Assembly: GCA_964515405.1 (NCBI GenBank) | Contig: CAZERD010000007.1 | Location: forward strand, 1-47,828 | From: CAZERD01 sp964515405 | GTDB lineage: Bacteria; Campylobacterota_A; Desulfurellia; Desulfurellales; CAZERD01 | Direction of reading: 5' to 3' | DNA length: 47,828 nucleotides | Shown: one piece after another, positions 9,686 to 18,601 of the stretch | How the letters are laid out: the number at the start of each line of letters is the position of its first letter | Position numbering within the stretch: the first letter of the stretch is position 1 | Made by a program: the position numbers and the translations under genes | Notes under the pieces: generated by a model | What the model saw: the letters and a program-made list of their open reading frames with translations, nothing else | What the model was told of the DNA's origin: nothing | Database searches by the model: none

Positions 9686-10666
9686 CTACCACCTTATTAC
9701 ACTCGCAGACCAAGTCAAACTTGCGCCGAAGCTGTTTAAAACTACAATATCTCCTCTCTTTACCCTACCAGACTCTACAGCGTCATCAAGAGCAAGCGGT
9801 ATAGAAGCACCTGCTGTGTTCCCATGCCTGTCTATGGTCATGATGACCTTCTCTACAGGCACTCCAATCCTTCTGGCAAAACCTTCCATTATTCTAACAT
9901 TGGCTTGATGGGGTATAAACCAGTCAACATCTTCAAAACCCATACCAACATCGGCCAGTGTCTCTTTACTAACATTCACAAGATATCTGACAGCGAGTTT
10001 GAACGTTTCATTCCCCCTCATTTTAACATATATATCCTTTTTTCTTATGGCCTCTTCAGAGCATGGCTCCGCAGAGCCAAGAGCCGGAATATGCATCAGA
10101 TGGTGATAGGAACCGTCTGAACCCAGTCTTATACTGAGTATACCGCGCTGTTCGTCCTCTGTAGCCCCAAGTATAGCACAGGCTGCACCATCCCCAAAGA
10201 TAACACATGTTGTTCTATCGGTCCAATCTATAACCTTGCTCATTTCTTCAGAACCTATAACAAGAGCATTTTTTACAATACCAGACTTTATATAGGCATT
10301 AGCTACCCCCAAGGAGTACATAAACCCACTACAGGCAGCATTTATGTCAAAACAGAAAGCGTTGGTAGCACCAAGCTTATCCTGAACGAACAGAGCTGTG
10401 GAGGGGAGTAACTTATCGGGGAACACAGTGGCTACAATTATGAGTTCTATTTCCGAGGGGCTCATGCCTATCTTATTAAGGGCATCATCAGCAGCTTTAT
10501 AAGCCAAATCAGAGGTAAGCTCATCTTTAGAAGCTATATGCCTTTCCCTAACCCCTGTTCTTTGCACTATCCACTCATCCGAGGTATCCACCATTTGCTC
10601 CAAGTCAAAATTGGTAAGTACTCTATCAGGCAAATAAGAACCTGTGGCCATTATATAAGCATTCAT
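9686..10666 (-). CDS. fabH: Beta-ketoacyl-ACP synthase III
   Basis: FabH starts fatty-acid synthesis by condensing an acyl-CoA with malonyl-ACP. Its 326 residues hold the Cys112 nucleophile in INAACSGFMYSL, the His in FIPHQANVRIM near residue 250 and the Asn in RHGNTAGASIP near 280. The ATG follows the plsX TAG stop directly, with GGAGG upstream. Primer preference (acetyl or branched acyl-CoA) cannot be read here. If branched acyl-CoAs are made by the nearby ketoacid oxidoreductase they could feed this step, but that is speculation. Confidence 0.97.
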   Translation of the reverse strand: MNAYIMATGSYLPDRVLTNFDLEQMVDTSDEWIVQRTGVRERHIASKDELTSDLAYKAADDALNKIGMSPSEIELIIVATVFPDKLLPSTALFVQDKLGATNAFCFDINAACSGFMYSLGVANAYIKSGIVKNALVIGSEEMSKVIDWTDRTTCVIFGDGAACAILGATEDEQRGILSIRLGSDGSYHHLMHIPALGSAEPCSEEAIRKKDIYVKMRGNETFKLAVRYLVNVSKETLADVGMGFEDVDWFIPHQANVRIMEGFARRIGVPVEKVIMTIDRHGNTAGASIPLALDDAVESGRVKRGDIVVLNSFGASLTWSASVIRW

Positions 10667-11695
10667 CTATCCTCCATAAATCTTACCCTTTTGAATAGCG
10701 CTCCAGCTCGCCAAAGCGCTTTCTATTTTATCGTTTATTTTCAACTTAGAGAAACTAACGGCCTTCATAATGGCGTTCTTTATAGCCGATGACCTGCTTC
10801 TACCATGGCTTATTATACAAGCCCCATCTATTCCAAGTAACGGGGCACCTCCAAATTCGGAGTAATCTATCCTCTTTTTCAAAAGCCTAAAAGCAGGTTT
10901 AGCCAGAAGAAATCCCAGTTTGTACAAAAAACTCCTTTTAATTTCACCTCTGAGAAATTCTATAACTATCTTTGGAATAGATTCACTTGCCTTCAGCACT
11001 ATATTACCTATAAACCCATCACAGACAACCACATCCGCCTTGTCTATATATATCTCGTCACCCTCTATGTTCCCAACAAAATTTACCTTGCTCTTGGAAA
11101 AAATTTTATATGCCTCCACAACAGCGTGAGAACCCTTTCCCGGCTCTCCCCCATTGCTAAGTATTCCTATTCTTGGTCTCTCAATGTTTCTCATATATTT
11201 TACATATACACCACCCATTATACCAAACTCAACAAGGCTTGCAGGCTTAACATCCACATTTGCACCAGCGTCTATCATCAAGACCTCGCCCTTGAGACTT
11301 GGTAACAATGTAGCTATAGCGGGTCTTGTAACTCCTTTCAACCTACCGAGAACAAAAACAGATATAGCCATAGCTGCACCTGAATTTCCCGCTGTTACAA
11401 ATGCATGGGCTATCTTATCCTTGACTAGCTTTATTCCTATAAACATAGATGAGTTCTTCTTCCTCAAAGAAACAGTTGGTTTTTCTCCCATTCCTACAAC
11501 CTCGGGAGCATCTTTCACCAAAATCCTCTTCTCATCATACTTAATCCCTCTGAGTATAGATCTTATTTCCCTTTCTTTCCCAACAAGTATGACCCTAAGA
11601 CTCTTGTGTTCTTCCAGTGCTTCTACAGCTCCCTTCACTATCTCATATGGAGCGTGATCGCCTCCAAAGGCATCCACAGAGACCGTGGTTGTCAT
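10667..11695 (-). CDS. plsX: Phosphate acyltransferase
   Basis: PlsX converts acyl-ACP to acyl-phosphate for phospholipid synthesis by PlsY. The 342-residue product has the family start TVSVDAFGGDHAP, the GAVEAL and VGKE segments, EKPTVSLRKKNSSM, TAGNSGAAMA, LMIDAGANVD, LSNGGEPGKGS and GIDGACIISHGRS. Length is normal. It sits 4 nt after rpmF, the classic rpmF-plsX-fabH order, linking ribosome and membrane synthesis. Confidence 0.96.
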   Translation of the reverse strand: MTTTVSVDAFGGDHAPYEIVKGAVEALEEHKSLRVILVGKEREIRSILRGIKYDEKRILVKDAPEVVGMGEKPTVSLRKKNSSMFIGIKLVKDKIAHAFVTAGNSGAAMAISVFVLGRLKGVTRPAIATLLPSLKGEVLMIDAGANVDVKPASLVEFGIMGGVYVKYMRNIERPRIGILSNGGEPGKGSHAVVEAYKIFSKSKVNFVGNIEGDEIYIDKADVVVCDGFIGNIVLKASESIPKIVIEFLRGEIKRSFLYKLGFLLAKPAFRLLKKRIDYSEFGGAPLLGIDGACIISHGRSRSSAIKNAIMKAVSFSKLKINDKIESALASWSAIQKGKIYGG

Positions 11696-11699
11696 GTCA

Positions 11700-11879
11700 T
11701 CACTCTTCTACCTTCACTACCTCTCTATCTCTGTAGAATCCACAGGAAGGACATACTCTATGCGGTATCTTCCACTCTCCACAATTAGCACATTTGGTTA
11801 AACCTGGCATCTTAGCCTTTTTATGTGTTGCCCTTTTAGCTGCCCTTGAATGACAAGATCTCCTCTTAGGTAAAGCCAT
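11700..11879 (-). CDS. rpmF: 50S ribosomal protein L32
   Basis: A 59-residue protein found by translating the gap between plsX and ndk. It begins MALPKRRSCHSRAAKRATHK and has two CxxC pairs (CANC and CPSC) forming the zinc-binding type of L32. The start ATG at 11879 has an AGAGGGG ribosome site, and the stop TGA at 11700 is 4 nt before plsX. Family, length and synteny all agree. Confidence 0.95.
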   Translation of the reverse strand: MALPKRRSCHSRAAKRATHKKAKMPGLTKCANCGEWKIPHRVCPSCGFYRDREVVKVEE

Positions 11880-11890
11880 ATTGCACCCCT

Positions 11891-12307
11891 CTACACAAGT
11901 TCTAACTGACTAAAGAAAAACCCTATCTCAAAAGACGCAGAGGATTCTGAATCAGAACCGTGAACTGCGTTCCTTTCTATATTGCTCCCAAATAACCTTC
12001 TTATTGTACCCTCTCCAGCTTCTGACGGATTTGTAGCTCCCATAAGCTCCCTATAATCAGCGATAGCATTTTCCTTTTCAAGAACCATAACGACTACAGG
12101 ACCCGAGGACATAAAATCCGTAAGTGAGGCAAAAAATGGTCTCTCCCTGTGTACATAGTAGAATTTTTCAGCCTCATGTTTGCTCAGCTTTATCTTTTTC
12201 ATGGCTATAATACTAAACCCATTGGATTCAATCATATCAAGGATTTTTCCAGTCTCACCAGAAGCTACAGCATCCGGTTTTACAATACCCAAGGTCCTTT
12301 CAATCAT
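11891..12307 (-). CDS. ndk: Nucleoside diphosphate kinase
   Basis: Ndk transfers phosphate from ATP to other nucleoside diphosphates through a phosphohistidine. All key parts are present in 138 residues: LGIVKPDAV at 6-14, the GATNPSEAGEGTIRRLFG loop and His116 in NAVHGSDS, followed by SASFEIGFFF. The start overlaps the stop of the zinc-ribbon gene by one base (TAATG). rpmF follows 11 nt downstream. Confidence 0.97.
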   Translation of the reverse strand: MIERTLGIVKPDAVASGETGKILDMIESNGFSIIAMKKIKLSKHEAEKFYYVHRERPFFASLTDFMSSGPVVVMVLEKENAIADYRELMGATNPSEAGEGTIRRLFGSNIERNAVHGSDSESSASFEIGFFFSQLELV

Positions 12308-12579
12308 TATCCCCCCTTACTTGCAACCTTCTTTGTTTTCTTAGAGGAAGAATGTCTACCATACTCATTGCCCCGCTGCAAACCACTATCTGGCTTACTC
12401 CTATAGTCTGTAGCATACCATCCGCTACCCTTTAACACAAAAGATGTGGGAGCCATCACACGATGAATGTTTCCTTTAGAACCGCATTGGGGACACTCGC
12501 CTGGTTCTGGATCTCTAAATCCCTGCAACACCTGGAACCTGTGACCGCAGTTACCACATTCATATACGTATATGGGCAT
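12307..12579 (-). CDS. FmdB-type zinc-ribbon protein
   Basis: A 90-residue protein of the FmdB/CxxC_CXXC regulatory family. It starts MPIYVYECGNCGHRFQVLQG and has a second pair in GECPQCGSKG, so the N-terminal 40 residues form a zinc ribbon. The C-terminal half is basic and low in complexity (SSKKTKKVASKGG). The family is widespread and often placed near translation or Ndk-type genes; its role is poorly known. It lies between a DUF167 gene and ndk with no gaps. Confidence 0.85.
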   Translation of the reverse strand: MPIYVYECGNCGHRFQVLQGFRDPEPGECPQCGSKGNIHRVMAPTSFVLKGSGWYATDYRSKPDSGLQRGNEYGRHSSSKKTKKVASKGG

Positions 12580-12843
12580 TCATCCACCTCCCAATAAGTG
12601 CAGAACCTCTTTATCATTTAAGCAATCTGCGCGTATCCTTTTAAGTCTGGCTCTAGAACCTGACACTATTCTCAAACACTTCTGAGGAATTCCCAACTCT
12701 TTGCTTAGCAACAACACAACCTCTTGATTTGCTTTTCCATTTACAGGCGGTGATTTGACGCGCACCTCAAGCACTCCGTTCCTGAACCCCCCTACCCTGC
12801 TTTTTTTACTGCGCGGTTTCACCCGCACGTAGAACTCAGCCAT
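12580..12843 (-). CDS. DUF167 / YggU family protein
   Basis: An 87-residue basic protein with the family pattern FYVRVKPRSKKSRV, LEVRVKSPPVNGKANQ and LSKELGIPQKCLRIVSGS. Its biochemical function is not established. I prefer the ATG at 12843: a TTG at 12861 would add six residues that the family usually lacks and would lie within the candidate promoter. The downstream neighbour is the zinc-ribbon gene, abutting it. Confidence 0.85.
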   Translation of the reverse strand: MAEFYVRVKPRSKKSRVGGFRNGVLEVRVKSPPVNGKANQEVVLLLSKELGIPQKCLRIVSGSRARLKRIRADCLNDKEVLHLLGGG

Positions 12844-12859
12844 ACTCAAAAACCTTTTC

Positions 12860-12888
12860 AAATTAGCATAACCTTAATAATCAGTCAA
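12860..12888 (-). promoter_or_regulatory. Candidate promoter for the DUF167-fmdB-ndk-rpmF-fab run
   Basis: On the minus strand, TTGACT (12883-12888) is followed after 17 nt by TAATTT (12860-12865), preceded by an extended -10 TG. It lies in the 51-nt gap after ridA, one of the few gaps in this run, so it could start a fab-operon transcript. The -10 match is weak. Confidence 0.35.
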
Positions 12889-12894
12889 TATGTT

Positions 12895-13272
12895 TTACCT
12901 TTCAGCAGCTATAGCATCAACAGCTATCTTAGCACCGAGTGGTAAATCTTTAACGGTCACAAGGGATCTAGATGGGTACGGGGGGTCCAGTACCTCAGAG
13001 TACACCCTGTTTATATCTCCAAACTCGGAAAGATCCACAACATAAAGTGTAATCTTTACAATATCTCTCGCCTCCAATCCACACGCCTCAACAATATTTA
13101 TAGCGTTCCGCATGGCTGTCCTAGTTTGATCACCCACATCACCAGACACCAACCTTCCAGTGACTGGATCTATACCCAGCTCCATAGACACAAAACACAT
13201 CCCACTCCCAAACACACCCTGAGAATAAGGGCCAAGTGCCTGGGGAGCCTTATCAGTGCTAATAATCCTCAC
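12895..13272 (-). CDS. ridA: RidA/YjgF family reactive-imine deaminase
   Basis: RidA enzymes hydrolyse reactive enamines and imines released by PLP enzymes. The 125-residue product has the family start STDKAPQALGPYSQGV and the signatures QTRTAMRNAINIVEACGL, LPLGAKIAVDAIA and the SRSLVTV arginine region that binds the substrate carboxylate. The start is GTG and overlaps the addA stop by 4 nt. Its role may relate to the heavy amino-acid metabolism of this organism, but the operon link to addA is probably incidental. Confidence 0.9.
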   Translation of the reverse strand: MRIISTDKAPQALGPYSQGVFGSGMCFVSMELGIDPVTGRLVSGDVGDQTRTAMRNAINIVEACGLEARDIVKITLYVVDLSEFGDINRVYSEVLDPPYPSRSLVTVKDLPLGAKIAVDAIAAER

Positions 13273-16148
13273 GTTTCTACCTCCCTTATACTTATTCTTT
13301 CACCAACATATACTAAAAATCCTCTAACATCTCTCCCGTACACACGCCTAACCACGTTCATGTATGTTTCAATTTGCTCATAATGTCTTTGCTTCTCAGG
13401 ACCGGTTTTGTAATCTACAACACTTATACCTGAACCACTCTTGACCAACAAATCCACCCTGAAAAGTTGGCCATTATACACGAAAGGTTTCTCTTTTTCC
13501 ACCTTACCATTTACAATTCCAAGAAACCTTCTGTCGGTCAATACATTTCTAAACATACCCTCAAGAAGCCGTAGGTCATCTTCACAAAAGTATCTATAAT
13601 ATCTCCATTCCACCTTTCTCAAAACTTCCGATATGTATTCAGTAGAGAATTCGGGAATCATCTCCATACCAAAATGAAAAGCCTCACCAATGAACCTTTC
13701 CTTAAGATTCCCATATTCTTCATCATCACAGATTCCGCTACGATACCGTAACTTCACACCGGGATAAAAGTCTATTGTTTCAGAAACCCTCCTAAAAACC
13801 ACACCGTGAGGCTTAATAGTTCCCTCTTCGAAACTCCCATTCAATCCTATAGCATCTTTTAGCACCGAGAACATATTACCTTTTTCAGAATATCCCAAGA
13901 TACAAAGAACGCTCTTAGCTCTTGTCATAGCGACATAAAGGAGATTTATCTCATCAAGCATCCTCAAAGCAATTTCCTCCTGATAACAAGAGTTAAGCCT
14001 TTTTGAATAAAACCTATCAACAGCCGAGGGGAACTTAACGACATCCACAAGGCAGGATGTATTTTTGTCCCTCACAAATATAAAGTCTCCACGCTTACTC
14101 AACGTATAGGAAACAAATGGCAGAACAACACATTCAAACTCAAGTCCTTTAGCTTGATGTACAGTCATTACACTTACACCGCTCCCGCTAGAGGGTTTCT
14201 TTGTAGAATTTAAAACATCCTCGAAGGCAATAACAAAGTCTACAAAGTCAGTTGCCGAAAGCGAAGCTGCGTGAGCTGCATCCATCACAGAGGAAATTAT
14301 ATCCGTAGAACTACAATACTTGTTTAGCCCAAGTGCCCTGACAACGTTAACAACCAGAGAGATATTGTCCCAAACATTAATCATGTTACCGAATCTGCCA
14401 AATACCTCTTTCTCGTGCCCCACATCTATATAAGATAATACAACCTCTTTGTACACACTATTCCTGTATGCCAGATATTTGAGCGTATTTAACACAACCT
14501 GAGCTTCCCAAGTTGCACAGAGAAGAGCAGATGTAGTCTTATAGAATGGAATCCCCTTCATCCCAAGAAACTCTGCAATCTGCTCAACTTCCTTATTGTT
14601 TCTGGTGAGTATTGTCACATCATCAAAATCAATTCCCTTCTCCTTGAGCGTCCTAATCAGGGTACACACACGCATATTCAAGAGTGAGTTATCTTTATAT
14701 TCCTCGCTCTCCTCCACAAGGACATAACCCGTATCGTCATTCTTCGGAGTGGATACCTCATACTCAAATCCCCATCTTTTAAAAACCACTGATGAGAAAA
14801 CACGATTCACAAAATTCACAATGGTTTTCTTGCTCCTGTAATTGAACTCCAAACGGGACTCGATTATTTTACCCGGGAAATCAGTTACTGGTCTCCTGAA
14901 CAAACTACTCTGGGACCCACGAAATCTGTATATGGCCTGCTTTGGATCACCAACATAGAAAAATGAGCCGCTTTTATCCCTTGTTGATATTCCACTTGTT
15001 ATCTCTTCCACTATAGGTTTTATAACCTCCCACTGAATAACGTCCGTATCCTGGAACTCATCAACAAGTAGATGCTTTATCCTTGAATCAAGCCTGAAGT
15101 ATAGATAGTCCTTTTCCTCTGCAAGCCCCCGATCAAAAAACAGTTTAAAAATAAAGTGCTTGAGATCCCCAAATGAAACCATGGAATCTCTTTTAACCAC
15201 TCTGTTATAGCTATCGGAGAGTACACTCATAAGTTTGAGCAAAACTGCCACAGACAACCTATTTTTACCTTCCACAAACTGCGAAGCGGCTTCCTTAAAT
15301 TTTCTCCACCGGCTGGATAATTCCTCCTGAGGTAAAGAAGAATAACTACTAATATCCCAGAGATCCTTTACGGTATCAAACAATAGCATGGAATTATCAG
15401 AGCAAAATCTTTCAACCTTGCCCAGCGATATTTTCTTTATTAATCCTTTATACTCCATGAGAAACTCGCATAGCTTGCACTTGGCCTTTACAAGTTTCTC
15501 CTCTGCTTCAAATACATCATTGTTCAGCTTAACAGATTCCAGTTCACTCCTTATATCCATAAGGCGCATCAAATTATCTTTTATAAAGGATACAGGATCA
15601 TAGTTACGCAGGGATAAAAGGAGTGAAAACACTGCCTTTCTCAGATTGTGATCAGAAAGGAGAACACTAGAGGCCAAGTCCACCGCCTTTTCAAAGACCC
15701 TTTCCCTCTCTAAGTCGCTCATAACATCAAAGCTATACGACAAACCAGCCTCAAATGAAAACATACTGAGTAAATGATGAAAAAAAGAATCAAATGTTCT
15801 GATACTGGGAGCATCATACGTCAGCCTTGGCAACACACGGCTCCTAAAACGCTCTGAGATATCCACAAACCCATCAATACCTGCGAGCTCCATCAAACTT
15901 AAAACCCTATCCCTGTACTCTGGAGAGACACTATTGATAAAAGAAATACCGTATATAGACTCTGTCACTCTGTCCCTCATCTCCCTAACAGCTTTATTTG
16001 TAAACGTGACAACCAATACCTCAGATGGATCAACACCCTCAGATAGTAAGCGCACCAACCTCGCAACCAAAGCAAACGTTTTACCTGAACCGGCAGAAGC
16101 TGACAGTGATATGCTGAACCTTGGATTATATATCACATCACGTGACAT
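13269..16148 (-). CDS. addA: AddA-type UvrD-family helicase-nuclease
   Basis: This is the helicase-nuclease subunit of an AddAB/RecBCD-like complex that processes double-strand DNA ends for RecA-dependent repair. In 959 residues it has Walker A SASAGSGKTFALVARL near 13-28, motif Ia VTFTNKAVREMRDR, Walker B LLVDEFQDTDVIQWEVI near 360, QAIYRFRG, motif V SVMTVHQAKGLEFECVVLP and motif VI NLLYVAMTRAKSVL. A RecB-type nuclease domain lies at the C terminus with VVDYKTGPEKQ and a QIETYMN follow-up. It is shorter than Bacillus AddA (about 1230). It overlaps addB by 16 nt, which supports a two-subunit complex. Confidence 0.92.
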   Translation of the reverse strand: MSRDVIYNPRFSISLSASAGSGKTFALVARLVRLLSEGVDPSEVLVVTFTNKAVREMRDRVTESIYGISFINSVSPEYRDRVLSLMELAGIDGFVDISERFRSRVLPRLTYDAPSIRTFDSFFHHLLSMFSFEAGLSYSFDVMSDLERERVFEKAVDLASSVLLSDHNLRKAVFSLLLSLRNYDPVSFIKDNLMRLMDIRSELESVKLNNDVFEAEEKLVKAKCKLCEFLMEYKGLIKKISLGKVERFCSDNSMLLFDTVKDLWDISSYSSLPQEELSSRWRKFKEAASQFVEGKNRLSVAVLLKLMSVLSDSYNRVVKRDSMVSFGDLKHFIFKLFFDRGLAEEKDYLYFRLDSRIKHLLVDEFQDTDVIQWEVIKPIVEEITSGISTRDKSGSFFYVGDPKQAIYRFRGSQSSLFRRPVTDFPGKIIESRLEFNYRSKKTIVNFVNRVFSSVVFKRWGFEYEVSTPKNDDTGYVLVEESEEYKDNSLLNMRVCTLIRTLKEKGIDFDDVTILTRNNKEVEQIAEFLGMKGIPFYKTTSALLCATWEAQVVLNTLKYLAYRNSVYKEVVLSYIDVGHEKEVFGRFGNMINVWDNISLVVNVVRALGLNKYCSSTDIISSVMDAAHAASLSATDFVDFVIAFEDVLNSTKKPSSGSGVSVMTVHQAKGLEFECVVLPFVSYTLSKRGDFIFVRDKNTSCLVDVVKFPSAVDRFYSKRLNSCYQEEIALRMLDEINLLYVAMTRAKSVLCILGYSEKGNMFSVLKDAIGLNGSFEEGTIKPHGVVFRRVSETIDFYPGVKLRYRSGICDDEEYGNLKERFIGEAFHFGMEMIPEFSTEYISEVLRKVEWRYYRYFCEDDLRLLEGMFRNVLTDRRFLGIVNGKVEKEKPFVYNGQLFRVDLLVKSGSGISVVDYKTGPEKQRHYEQIETYMNVVRRVYGRDVRGFLVYVGERISIREVET

Positions 16149-18601
16149 AGCCTCTTGAACTCACACGTTCTACATGCCTTCGTATTTCTAACAAAATCCT
16201 GTCCAGCATCCAATATCTCACATATCGTTTCATTAAGATCACGCTCAAAAGCGGCTCTATCTACATTCACACGTATCCTAACAGGAGCATCGTAGCCCGA
16301 CAAAAATCCTTTAAAATCATAGTAACCAAGAAACCCAATAGGCTTATCAAACTCCTTTTCAACAAGCAGCCCATACAATGGAATCTGTACATGATAGGGT
16401 TTAAAGAGGTTTATCTTGCCCGAGACGGTACCCGTTTTATAGTCTATCACATCCACATGATCTTGGTACAGATCAATCCTATCTATTCTGGCAACAACAG
16501 TAATCCCATTGATGACCTTAGATACCATCCACTCCGTAATAACTTTATCTGGCCCAAGCAAAACCTCGTCCTTGAAAAATCCTGAGTCAAGAATTCTCTC
16601 CAGAAAATACTCAGCTCTAAGCTCCAAAGAGGGACTACTATTGCTACTCCTCCTTACCTCGTCCCTAAAAATACGCACAAAGGAAGACTTTATAGCATTT
16701 TCATCACGATAAGGCCTTCCGCCATTCTCACTATACAGTCTCTCAAAAGCGGCATGAACAACGTTCCCAAATTCAAATGGAAGTTTGTTCTCATCCTCTT
16801 CGTAAGAAAAACCCCTCACATATTTATAGTAGAACTTCACACCGCACTCTTTGTATGTCGTAAAAGCCGAAGCACTGTACTGCATACTTCTCAAATACTC
16901 TCCATACCCCTCCTTTGAAACACTATCTGCAACGCGCTTTGTTGATAGAGTACCGCTTACAAAGGGCTGATCAAACAGATAACTACCTCCATCCCATTCA
17001 AACGTTTTCGGATTGTATTTAACCCTCCACTCTCTCAACACGTGGCTCATGGGACTATCTTCAGTATCAATATAACCCAGATACACCCTCTTAGACCGCG
17101 CTATTAATCCTTCAACATAGCTTCTCTGCAATCTTTCTCTATCATACTTTGTAGGTAATCCTACCTTCTGTCTTATGGCCGTATTCAAAAACAACTCCTT
17201 TTGGGAACGTGCAGGGAACACCCCCTCGTTAAGGGATGGAATAACAATCACGTCAAAGTCCAAAAAACGGGACTCAAGAACACCCATAACGCGTACACCT
17301 GACTCTGTAATATCAGGATAATAACTACTGCCCAGCTTATCCAGTATAAAATCCAGAGCCGATGCACCGTCCATGGTGCCCCGCACATACTTATCAGTCA
17401 TTATTGAAAGAGCCTCAAGCGTGGAAAACACCACATCTTTTGAGGCATAGTAGTCTTCATTCTCACTGGAGCCTTCATAACGCAATGCTAGCCTTTTCAA
17501 CAGATCCAAAACAACGCCTGCCATATCTTGAATCCTCACCGCGGGACTACGATAGAGTTGAACCAAAGCCCCCAAGCCCAGTTTATCATCAGAATAAGTC
17601 CAAAACGGGTGAGCTTTAAGTCTCTTCAGGCACCTATCCCTTAAATCTATTACGTTGTCCCCGAGCTTCAAACAGTCACTAATTACACTCATAAATGAAA
17701 AAAACATACTCTCTTTAATTGGAAAACCCTTAGTGAAATTAAAAAGATTTTTATCTATGGATCTTAGAAGTCCGGAAAGCGTCTCATCAGGTAGAACAAC
17801 ACCTATCTTATCAGGATCTGTACCATACGACAGTTCCTTCCTAACGATACCCACTATCCATGAAGCCATACTAGTATTACCATCACACTTATAAACACTT
17901 ATATAACCCAACGGCACAGCCCTACGGGTATAGCTACAGAGACCACTGACGCTATCCTCAAAGTACACGGTTACATCATTCCTCTCAGAAAGCTCGATCA
18001 ACACCCTTTTCTCGTACAAAGTAAGTATCCCTGAAACAACTACACCAAACGAGCGACCTCGCGGTAAGGAAACATTGAACAGCCTCTTGTTTTCATGTCT
18101 GTAGACAAACCCCCATTTCTCAAGGATTCCCAAAAATGTCTCGTAAACGCTTGACACAGAAGAAACATGCGTCTGGTAGTCCGAATATGCAGAAGCTTCA
18201 GCAAGTACTTTAAAATCAATCATGTTCTCACAAAGTTCCTTAAAGAAGTCAAGAAGACCCAAAGAAAATTCCTTAAACTTGGAGAAATCTCTAAGCACTT
18301 CATCAGTTGAAGTACCAGAGATTGCCATCACTGCATCTGAAGACACTCCAAGAGCCTCCTTTAATGCAAACCACTCAACATCTTCATCTGAAATATGGTA
18401 AGAACCATCGGTTCTTATAAAACCATCAAAGAAAATACTGATTGGTAATATGTTAACAGCTTCTTCAGGCCCCCCTAGACTGCCTATAAACGCTCTTATG
18501 AGCCTATTCGTGGGTAAAATAATATCTGTAAGAGAATCTAAATCATGAAATAGAACACCTAAAAGGCGCTCATCAGGTTTAATGGGGCGACATTTTAGCA
18601 T
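16133..18601 (-). CDS. addB: AddB-type nuclease subunit (inactivated helicase plus PD-(D/E)XK nuclease with Fe-S staple)
   Basis: The partner of AddA. The 822-residue protein lacks a Walker A motif in its N-terminal half, as expected for AddB, whose helicase fold is inactive. The C-terminal nuclease domain begins near SASAFTTYKECGVKFYYKY (Cys near 584) and has DRIDLYQDHVDVIDYKTG near 717 with the catalytic residues, then a QIPLYG motif. Cys810, Cys813 and Cys819 (CRTCEFKRLC) plus the earlier Cys match the [4Fe-4S] staple of AddB. It starts at an ATG overlapping the upstream stop by one base. The length is well below Bacillus AddB (about 1160). Confidence 0.9.
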   Translation of the reverse strand: MLKCRPIKPDERLLGVLFHDLDSLTDIILPTNRLIRAFIGSLGGPEEAVNILPISIFFDGFIRTDGSYHISDEDVEWFALKEALGVSSDAVMAISGTSTDEVLRDFSKFKEFSLGLLDFFKELCENMIDFKVLAEASAYSDYQTHVSSVSSVYETFLGILEKWGFVYRHENKRLFNVSLPRGRSFGVVVSGILTLYEKRVLIELSERNDVTVYFEDSVSGLCSYTRRAVPLGYISVYKCDGNTSMASWIVGIVRKELSYGTDPDKIGVVLPDETLSGLLRSIDKNLFNFTKGFPIKESMFFSFMSVISDCLKLGDNVIDLRDRCLKRLKAHPFWTYSDDKLGLGALVQLYRSPAVRIQDMAGVVLDLLKRLALRYEGSSENEDYYASKDVVFSTLEALSIMTDKYVRGTMDGASALDFILDKLGSSYYPDITESGVRVMGVLESRFLDFDVIVIPSLNEGVFPARSQKELFLNTAIRQKVGLPTKYDRERLQRSYVEGLIARSKRVYLGYIDTEDSPMSHVLREWRVKYNPKTFEWDGGSYLFDQPFVSGTLSTKRVADSVSKEGYGEYLRSMQYSASAFTTYKECGVKFYYKYVRGFSYEEDENKLPFEFGNVVHAAFERLYSENGGRPYRDENAIKSSFVRIFRDEVRRSSNSSPSLELRAEYFLERILDSGFFKDEVLLGPDKVITEWMVSKVINGITVVARIDRIDLYQDHVDVIDYKTGTVSGKINLFKPYHVQIPLYGLLVEKEFDKPIGFLGYYDFKGFLSGYDAPVRIRVNVDRAAFERDLNETICEILDAGQDFVRNTKACRTCEFKRLCHVM

